From NCBI GenBank assembly GCA_022606425.2, contig JAHDVF020001353.1, positions 1,116,001 to 1,180,000 of the forward strand: a stretch of 64,000 nt of DNA. Reading direction: 5' to 3'. The notes under the pieces were generated by a model that was not told the origin of the DNA, made no database searches, and saw only the letters and a list, made by a program, of their open reading frames with translations. This document shows, piece after piece, positions 49,531 to 60,400 of the stretch (its first letter is position 1; each line of letters begins with the position of its first letter). This DNA is from Lepidostoma basale. Its lineage: Eukaryota; Arthropoda; Insecta; Trichoptera; Lepidostomatidae. The position numbers and the translations under genes were made by a program.

Positions 49531-51400
49531 CTATTCAGACAGAGGTTGTCACTTTAATTGGCTGGCTGATGGGTAGGCGTACAGAGCGATGTACAATTTG
49601 AGTATGAGAGTGTGCACCAATAAAAAACACTAAACCACTCATGATTATGCATATACTTGTATATGGCACTGTTTTTAATCTTAAAGGATTGTCAAAATGC
49701 AGAAATTTTATTTTTTATGAGAAGCTTCAAATTACAACCGCCCATGGTCGCCATTTTGAAACAACTGACCAGGTATCATTACAAAAACAACGCTTTGATT
49801 AGTATTTTTTCTCCGTGCTTAATTATTTGACATAACCCGATGTTAGATTCATAAATTAAATTTTCGTCGTGTCCATTTCGTTGTTCTTTTGTTCAGGCAA
49901 AAAATGTAATTTTCATTATCATCTGAATATTTAAATCAAAAATTGTATTGGCAGTAAATAGAAAAAAATAAGATACATATTTTTGTAACATTTGTTCAAA
50001 TACGAATCCACAACACAAATTGAAGGTGAATATACTCGTAGAATAATGTTTGTGTATCTTCTCTAATTTATTAAATTATGTACAACGTTTATTTCTAAAT
50101 TGTTTAAAATAAATGGCTATAGTTATGGAGAAATAGAATTTAACTTAATCTGAAGAGAGTCATGAAAGTCCTTCTCAACAGAAAATTTTCGAAGTCCCCT
50201 CGACAGCAAATTGCAAAGTATTTCTGATTCGGGACTAGACAGGCGCGATACATAAATGTAATGATGTCTCACCTAATGCAACTAAAGCTCCATAATTTAC
50301 CAAACAAGAATCGGGGAATTTTTTAGAAAACGTTACATAATTGAACAAACAATAAAAATATTTTAATTTTACTTTAAAAACAATATTAATTAGAATGAAC
50401 AAAATCTTAATTTCATCTCCAATTTATTAATGAGCGGTTAAACCCATTTTCAATGGATTCGTTAAAAAGAAAATTAATCCATATGAAAAATAAAAATGTT
50501 TCGCCATTTTTTTTCAAGCAAATCAATGATGCGAACATCTAATTTCTTCACATAAATATATATTTATTGTTTTATTTGGATAATAAATATTCATAAAAGA
50601 TTTAATGATAATATAATATGAATGATGAATGAATGGATAGGTAATATATATGAATGGATAGGTATGGGCAAGTGGACGATTAGTATCAATCGGGAGGCGA
50701 TAGCAGAAGTAAAGGAATAAATCAATGACCGATGTTTTGAAAATTCTAGTTGTATGAAGCTGCATGATTTTTTTTATTTTATTTTTGGTCTTCGATACTT
50801 GTACGAGGCAAAAAACCTAACTAGGTTGGGAACTTATATTATTTTGATTGATGTGAATGGTTAAATTAAAAACAGAACCACCAAATCAATTAAACTTGAC
50901 ATTTTTACAACTTTCAAATATCTAAAAATAAAACTAAAACATATAAATCTTAAAAATATAAATCAAAAATAAAACTTGCCGAAGATGAATTACAGTAAAA
51001 GTCTCTTGCATATATTAAACCATTCGTTACATTTTGGCGAAAGTCTCACTACAGAACAGCATCGTTAAAAATATGAATTAGTTTTGTATAATCAGGGGGG
51101 AAAATTAATGTAATCGATCAATTAATTTATTTCTTACCTCAGAATACAATTTTGAATTTGATAGTGATATCCATAGACTAAGACTAATAAGCATACCATA
51201 AACACAATATATTTTTCTCGATTAACCTGGGCTTACCTGCGGAGCTGCGCTGTTAAATATTAACTAATTTTGTGCAATTATAGTCCTTATGCAAAACGCA
51301 ATTCGGTTGCTTTTTATAAAATATCAACCAGTACGTGACATTTCGTCGTAACTTAATTGTAATTTTCGATTTAATAAATTCACGGCTGATTCACGGCTTC
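49531..51400. other. AT-rich upstream DNA of Tollip
   Basis: No gene, terminal repeats or RNA were recognised. Confidence 0.5.
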
Positions 51401-51438
51401 GCCGACAAATGTTTACTGCTGTGTGTAGTGCTGCAAAA

Positions 51439-54400
51439 ATGGCATCATCCTCGCAAACGACAACTGATAAAAACGCGGAAAGGAGAAAACGAGTAAGTTT
51501 GAAATAAAAATACTTATATTATCACTTAAATTAATGAAAATCAGACTCTCATGACACAGCGAAATGTCACCCAATGTTTTTGTTTTGATTATTACCTCGA
51601 AATTTAATCTTCAGGTATCAAATTTGGTTTTATAGTATTGAATTTCTCGCCTAGATTCCACTTTTACAGCGCACAAGTATTTGTATTCATTCGATGCATG
51701 TTTACAGAAACATTTTGCATCATATTTTTCTTTTGTCTGCCGTAAACTCAATAACAGGTCAACAAATGTGAAGTCGGGCGTCTGGACCATATCAGGGAGC
51801 TGATAATGCGTTATTGTTATCATAATAAAGATACCAAGTATTTTAGATATCAAAAGAGATGGATGAGCCCGAAAATTATAATAAATTAGTTCATATTGCA
51901 CAGTCGAAACATACTGATTGAGTAGGTAATCCGTTGAACAATATGGCATTCACTTATAATTTTACCACAATAACTATCAGCCATGGGATCCAGGCTCAAG
52001 TGAGTACCTGTTTATGATTACTTAAGTATCTACTCCTTGGGAAATATTATAGAGTTGAGATAAACTATTTAAATATAACAAGTATTCTTTTGCAAGGTTT
52101 CTTATTCGAAACTTATTGTGCAAGAGTAGGTTTTATTTTATGCAAATTATGTCCAATCATCTTTATCTAAATATAAAATATTATTTTGAAGAAGAAAAAA
52201 AGATATATTGCTAATGTAGGTACTACATACTGTTATATATTTTCTCTATATTTGTATTAACATTTATCCCTTTCATTAAGACTCGTTATCTAGTGCTAAT
52301 TGACAATATTTTAAGAGGTTTCACACGCATACAGACAAGCTAGAGAGAAAAAATAGCGCACAATGCCCACACCGCAAATAGTGCACCTTAAATAAACTTA
52401 TTTTTACTTACAAATTGAGGGGTGGGCTTCTACCAAAATATTTGTGTGACCAGGTTGCTTACAATTATGTAATACATGGGTACCCACAAATTTTAGATTT
52501 AATAGAACATTATCAAGGGTTTCCGACAACAGTTTTTTTTACAAGGGTTTGAAAGTATTTAATAACTTGCTGCAAGTCATGAAGGACTCAGATAATGTTC
52601 ACAAATTCTGCAACCAAAGTATAAAAAAAGCACGATATCTTTTACTCAATAAAATAATAATATAAAAATTTCCACAAAAAATTACAGATGACAGAGTTTA
52701 TTAAAGCCAACCTGTTTCGCTCCCACCGGAGTTAGGTCAGGATTACAAAACAAACTGTTTGTTTTAAATAGCAATTAAAGTGGTGTAAAACAAATTTATA
52801 AAAGTGTTTACCCCTTTGAACCCTAAGGCTTCCTGCACTCGATACGATAGTTATGACGTCATAGCGATGACCTCGCTAATGAGTCAAAACTGTTGAGTCT
52901 ATAGTTTTTTTTTCCGCGGATCTGTATTCCGGGCCGTAGGGAAATAAAGATAGATTTTGAGGCCGGTAAATCAGTCATTAGGGTATATGCCTCCCAAAAT
53001 AAGGCTGGTTTACCCGCCTTTAGGGTTCAAAGGGTTAAAATTATTTTTAATAATGTCACCACAAATTAAGTGTATGTTAAAGTATAACTCATTTTAAAAA
53101 TAACTAACTATCATGCTGTCTCCCCACAAGGGTAGACAGAAAGAATGGACCACCACACTGTTCTTTCCTGACATACTTTTCCTGTACTTCCTCAATATCA
53201 AATCAAACACATTCATGAATCCGTAAATCATGTCATGCGCAGATGTCAAACTTATTTTTGACTTTTGAATAACAGGAATTATGAAAAACATAGATTAAAA
53301 TGTCATAAATATCAATAAATCAATAGCAAGTAATCAATATTATATTATGATATACACTAAAAGATGGACTGATGATATTACCCGAATAGCTGGAATGACC
53401 TGGACGCGGAAGGGACAAACAGGAACGAGTGGAGAAAAATGGAAGAGGTGTATATCCAGCAGTGGAGGGAAGACGGCTGAAGAAGAATGAATATTGCCAA
53501 TTAATAAAAAAAAACTTACAATATTTTGTTGTGTAGCTGCTTATTATTTTTGTCATTGTTTTAGGTACTATTAGGTCCGCTGCCAGGAGATTTCCTGCAA
53601 GTGGGCGGAGTCATGGGCGTGGAGAATCAGGAGGCGGCGGACAGGCAGGCGGCCCTCGCACTGCAGCATCAGCTGGCCCCGCAGCTCAGCACAGGAACGG
53701 TCGGCAGACTTAGTATCACGCTAGGGCAGGCTAAACTGGTCAAGAATTATGGTATGTCATTTATTGTCTACATATCTTTACATATATAATTCTTCTGTAA
53801 GGGCGTATGTATTTGAATTCCTCCTAAACGGCTTGACCAATTTTGATTTGTGTGTGTTTGAGTTGGACCCGGTAACAGGTGACCGTTAAAACCTGGGAAG
53901 TTCATGAATAATTGACCTTTTGAGAATAATTCGTAGTTATGTTTGTTTACCATAGATGGCGCCGAATTCTGTGTTTAAGCATGCGCAAATCACTTGCGTT
54001 GTAGCGCAGTGTAGATTTAAAATTCTGTTCACTGTGTTTCGATATTCTGTGTGTGGCATGTATCACAATTACATGCATATTAAATGTCTGCACAGGACAT
54101 CGTCTGTCGGACCTTCTAGTTAAATGTATATCTTTTAAGTTTCTATCCTAAATTAACAGCTATGTCTATTAACACAATGTTGTCGGGAAACGTAAAACTA
54201 CGTTTTTTTCAGTTTGGTGCTCAAATGCGAAGATTGAGAAGCCGGTTAAGATTATCATTGAGAAGCCGGTAAGTAGAATTTAGAAGGAGAAAAGGATCTT
54301 GCTACAAAACCCAAATAATGTATACTTTATTTTAGTTACACAGAGAGCGATATCTTTCTCTCTCTTACTTGTTCATTTAAGCGTGTGAGAGATGCACTAT

Positions 54401-57400
54401 TTATCGCACAGAAAGTATTTAAATTTGAGCAATTATGAGTCATCGTTTAGGCTTTGAAAATCTTTGATAGCATTTCTTGTTACGAATAATCAGAACAAAA
54501 AGTCTCCTAAGAACCACAGAAATGAAGACTCTCCGATCCGTTGCGGGAACGACACTCCGAGACAGAATAAGAAATTCTGAAATAAGAAAGATCTGCAATG
54601 TAGAAGATGTCGTGTGATGGGGAAGACTGAGAGGACGCTACCGGAGAGATCATGTGGAAAGAGCATGTTCTGAAAGAGTGATCAATATAGCCGCAAATAA
54701 AGTACCAACAGGAAATCAGAAGACCACCTAAAAGATAGCGAGACAGTTGGACATCTGTATCCCAGGAACAGGCTCCGAGAAATAACAGGACACAGTCCTA
54801 AATAAAGCAGAAGAAGAAGAATAATAATATCTTTAAAACATGCCAAATGAAATAAACTCGTGTAATTTTACAAGCTGTATATTTTTGACAGGAATGACAC
54901 GAATGGACCCCTACGTCCGCCTGCGGGTGGGGCATTGTGTCCACGAGTCACACACGGATCCAAATGGAGGGAAAAACCCAAGATGGAATAAAATTATACA
55001 TTCGTGAGTACATTTTAAATATCTTATAAATGTTATATAAGTTAAGTGAACCGAGGGAATATTGAATGAAGGATCAGTGCAGGCAGCAGGCTGAATGTAG
55101 TTTCTACTCAAATTAGTTTTAGTGAATTGCATTAGGTATTTATAAAAGTGGCAAAAGATGTTTCTTGAAAATTTTGTTGAAACAACATATTGACCGAAAC
55201 GACAGAAGTATATCATGAAAGTAGTTTGTGGCAATTGGTCATTTTTAAGTAAGTAATCTAAAAACAATATTTTTTCTGTAAGTTTTATCATATTTTAAAG
55301 AAGTGACACTTTTGATCTTGCTGGGGTATATAGTATGGTGAAACATTGCTCCCTTATATTATCATTGGTTAAGACACATGAAAAGATATTTAGCTTGCTT
55401 TTTCGTCGATTTCTCTGATTCCCCAAGGCCGACATTCAATATTTAATTTATTTGATAGTGCTACGTTTTTCTCGGTCTTCCTTTATTTCTAGTTCTATTC
55501 ATAATCATTTTTATTATAATTATACCATATAACATTTCATTTTCAAATATATTGTTTTGTATTGTTCTTAAAAAAATAAATACCAATTATATGTTAACGA
55601 TGTAAATGGAACTAGAAATAAAGGAAGACCGAGGAAAACGTGGCATGTTCAAATCAATCAAATATTAAATATCAGCCATGTGAGGATTCAGAGAAATTGA
55701 CGCGTGTGCATGTCTGAATGTTGAGGAAGCGAATAAATATGTCTGGAAAGAAAAGTGTGACAGTACATTCTTTCTGCCTACTCCTTCGGCGAGACGGCGT
55801 GATGTTTAGTTAGTTAGGTACTTTTAAATACTTACCAAAATACCCGTCACATGAAGACATGAAGTATCTGTTTCCTCGTCATATCCGAGATCTCGCTATT
55901 TGTAATAACCGAGTTCGACTGTAGTTAGTTTCCAGAAAAGGTGTGTTTTCATGATTATTTAATGTTTTGACAATGGTCAAACAGCAATAAATAAACTGTT
56001 ATTTTATTCAATTTGTTTTTTTTTTAATGTATATAAATACTTGTAGACAAATACTGGATTTTACCCATTGCAGGTTAATCATTTTTTTAAGGATGAATTG
56101 TATCTCAATAGAGACGAAGATGTAATTTTTTTTTTTTAAACAATATGGTAGTAGAGGCGTTCAAAATTGAAGTTTCACTCCAGGCGTTGTCTAGCAGTGT
56201 GATAATTGCGTAAGCCTTTCACATTGCATTAATAAAGATTTCTGCTTAATGCTTACAAATAGTCTTAATAGATGGCGCTAGTGTAGATTGACCTAAAAAA
56301 TGTGAAGTTATTTAAAATAGTAGCATATATACAAGTTCCAAAAATTTGTCAGACGTAGTGGTCGTAAGAAGGGCGGAATGGGGAATGTTGTTAACATAAA
56401 GTGATCGCTTAACCCAACCAATGACAGGTCATAAGTCCTGTAAACGCCTCGACTAACATATTCTGTTTCCAAAAAAATTTTACATCTTCGTCTCTATTGA
56501 GATACAATTATTCCCTCAAAAATGTTATTTTATTATTAAAAACAGTTCTTCGTGTAGTTATGCAGGGGAATTTTTCTATTGTGCTCTCTCGTTTAGTGAT
56601 AAGTTTCTGTATTTTTGATATTATTAATCACCAATACATTTTGCTTGTCAATAGATGTACTGATAAGGTTTGTGATTGATTTAATCGTATTTTAAATGAT
56701 TCAATATGTCCCATATACATAGAGTTTTTATTTTATTTTTGTAAAATTATCTAACAAGTTGATAATATTATCTATCCATGAAATGAGATTGATTCATAAA
56801 ATGTGAATTTATTTTAATGTATTTTTATTTAATTGCAAGAGCCATGGAGGCTTTTAATTTTTTATTTATTGATCATTTATGGAAGTTTTTTTTTAACTCA
56901 ACAAAATAACAAATATTGAATGCCAAATCATAGAATATGAAATTACAATACATTTTTACTGAGGAACTACTACAAAAATTCAGTATTATGCAATTTAGAG
57001 GGGAAAAAAAGGGACTTTTTCGTAAATTATTTCGTACTATTTGTCTATAATAATAGAACATGCATTTATTTAACACAATTGAGATTATGTCATGATAAAT
57101 GTGAAATACCAAATCTTCTTTTTATTTTCAATATTGATTATGTGATATTGATAAAAAGACAAATATGATAATGCCTTTAACAGGGGAAAAACATCATTCA
57201 CATAAAATATAATAAAATTTCTAGAAAACAGATTTGTATTAACCTTTAAATGCCAGTGCGCCGCGTGCTATAAAGGTAGCCCACTGCCCAAACATTTTTT
57301 TGTGAAATATTCGCGCAACATGCGACCTACGCATAGCTGTTATAAAAATAATTATATCTCTAAATGTGTAATAAAACACGATGCATATCCCAAGAGTCGA

Positions 57401-60400
57401 CCTCGTAACGCAGGTATAAACACTAATATTACGCACATGACAAAAATATTTATCAGAACCGAAAATTTAATTATGGATCGTTATCTCAAAGACATTATTT
57501 ACGTATGCTAATATTCATATTTTAAATATTATTGTCATATTCTTCTTATTCTTCTTCCTCAGCCTATTCCCGTCCACTCCTGGACAAAGGCCTCCTCCAT
57601 TCGCTTTCATGTCACTCTGTCTTGTGCAGACTGCATCCAGTTTATTCCGACAAGTCTGTTCAGACCATCCTTCCACCGTAGTTGCGGTCGCCCTGCACTT
57701 CTCTTTGCCGTCCACGGTCTCCAAGTCAGCAGTCTTCTTGTCAATTTTTCATCTGAGCTTCTGGCTACGTGACCTGCCCATTGCCATTTTAGAGTCGCTA
57801 CCCGGTGGATGATGTCAGTGACCTTTGTTTTTTCTCTCACCGTATTTTTGACTATGTCTCTTAGGCTTATTCCTAACATGGTTCTTTGGGTCACTTGTAG
57901 TTTCACGGCACTTTGTTTGGACAATGTTATAGTTATTAATTATTGTCATAAAGCAGTATAATTGAACGACGCAAATCCGCGGTCCCGTACGGGACCACTG
58001 GGTGTCTAAAGGTTAATTATTTAATATTGAGTTTTACATCATTGTTCAAGAAACCATAAATAATTAAATTTTTGGGATTATTTGGGATTTTACTTCTATG
58101 AAATAAGTTTGGTTATGTTTCTAGGTTATTGCCCGCTGGAGTCAGCACGGTATACCTGGAGATCTTCGATGAGTGCTCCTTCACCCCGGACGAACTCATC
58201 GCCTGGGCCCATGTCACCATCCCTCCCAATGTTCTGCAGGTTCAATAATTTTTTTCATCATATACTAGAGTTTATAAACAATAAAATTCTGAAGGAGCGC
58301 AAATATGAATCTACCAACATATGGTCAACCTATATAATAAAAAATAAAAAAATGTTGTATAAAAACTGGTCAAAGTTAAAACCATATAAAAATTGGAGAG
58401 TTTTCTCCAGGCGTTGTAAATGGGTTGATAGCCTTTCACATTACATTAATAATTCAATTCTGCTTCATGCTTACATCTAGTCTCTAGATTGAACTAAAAT
58501 ATTGCACGCTTAATAGAACACTGGCTTAACTCAAAAAAAAAAGTTTGCTCAATCTGTGTTTTAACAAAAATAGTCAAAAAACATGTACGAATGGATAGCG
58601 TTAACATTGTGAACTATTATCGTACTACGAATGGATAGCGTTAACATTGTGAAAAATAGATGGATAGCGTTAACACAAGCCTCTGTCTAATGTTAACTCA
58701 ATTGTGATCTAAACCATAATTGGTCAGTTTACTATTAAGCGTGCGATATTTGTAATATTTCTCAACATGGCAGGATATATACAACTTTCAAAAAATAATT
58801 CTCAGACGTGGTGTTCGTAAGAAGGGCGGAATGGGGAATGTTGTATCACATAAAACGATCGCTTAACCCAGCCAATGACAGGTCATAAATCCTGTAAACG
58901 CCTCGACCACCATATTCTGTTTCCAAATAATTTACATCTTCGTCTCTATTGAGATACAATTCATTCTTATATAATATGTCATTATATGGAATTGAGACAA
59001 GGGCTCTCACCATCAGAACAAAAAGTCTCCTAAGAACCACAGAAATGAGGATTCTCCAATCCATTGCGGGGACGACACTCCGAGACAGAGTGAGATATTA
59101 CAAATTAAGATACATCTGCGATGTCGAAGATGTTGTGCAATGGGGAAGAACAAGAAGGAAAAAATGAATAATTTATTTCAATATAATGTCTCCTTTAATT
59201 TTACAAAAACGCTAAGTTTTTCTAAGCAATAAAACAGTCAAATGTGATTCATCAGCAAAGACAGCAAATGCCTTTATGCATTTTTTTATTTCATTGTTTA
59301 TGTATTATTTTATTACTATATTATTGACACACATAAAAAACATGATTGTACAGTTTTATCAAAACTTTACTATTGACGTAGGTTGTACTTTAAAATATGA
59401 CAGTAATATAATTACGGGACGTATAACTACTGTCCACGTAATATTTTTATTTAGGCCGCTGAATGCTGCTCGTCTCCGATGTAGTCCACGGGAAAAGGGC
59501 GTGATGGTTCTTTGTGTGCCTTCACGCGGAAAGCGGGCGATAAATAAAACATGTTTTATTTTTGCGGCGATCGATGCGAAGTGAAGTATGCGATGAGAAG
59601 TGGGGCAGAGAGAAATAGCTCAGTAGCCTTTACAGATGCTGTTTTCAGATGAACTCTAGGCATGCTTTGATATGATAGAATCGGCACCCGTCTATTTAAA
59701 CCATTTGCCGGCGGCGGCCCTGGTAGCAGTGCCATCTAGCGGCACTATCGCAAAGCTACCGGGACTCGCTGCGTGGTGCGGGGCTATTGCCCACCTTTAC
59801 CCGCCCCGCGCCTCAACCTTTCGCACTTCACTCCTTCCCGACCGCCTCGTTTATTTAGAATAAAAAATTACATATAAAAAACGTAATAAAAGGTGCTTAC
59901 ATACTAAATACAAAGAGTAGCGACGTTAAAATTGTGCACTAAGAAAATGGGCTTCAGCACGGAGAGAATTCTGAGACTGGCCGAAAGTAAACACCGAGAC
60001 CCCTGTGTGCTCTGTCTCGCTCGCACATATCTCGCTAGCCTCGGCGTTCTTCCTAGCAGACAACGAGGAACGAAAGAAAATGAAATTTAAGAAAAAATAA
60101 TATAAATATAGTGAAATATAAACATGAAGGTAAACCACCGTTGTACGTCCGATACAATAATAATAGTGTGATCTCTAATTCTAGGGTGAAACTCACGAGG
60201 ATTGGTACCCGCTGAATGGGAAGCAGGGAGACGGGATGGAAGGCATGATCAATCTGGTGTTCAGCTATGCTGTAAGTCTAACTTTGCTTATTGTTTCTTT
60301 AACAACAATCTAAATCTCCATTTTGAATATTTTCTGATCTAAACTTCTGTTTACTAGAAGTTTTTATTATATTTGCCAAGCAAGGTGAAAGTCCTGCAGG

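Larger units (their letters stand above)
48682..51438. promoter_or_regulatory. Shared 5' region between ETFDH and Tollip
   Basis: The two start codons diverge with 2757 bp between them, so both promoters should lie here. I see no convincing TATA box at a fixed distance from either gene and cannot place start sites. The only compositional feature is the GC-rich block at about 48870-49530. The spacing is too wide to call a classic bidirectional promoter. Confidence 0.5.

Noticed and set aside
48682..51438. Classic compact bidirectional promoter for ETFDH and Tollip
   Set aside because: The start codons are 2.76 kb apart, far beyond the usual spacing for such promoters, and no shared elements were recognised.
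59672..59863. Short gene in the GC-rich island of Tollip intron 4
   Set aside because: A 63-codon frame of high GC with no motif; GC-rich DNA yields such frames by chance.
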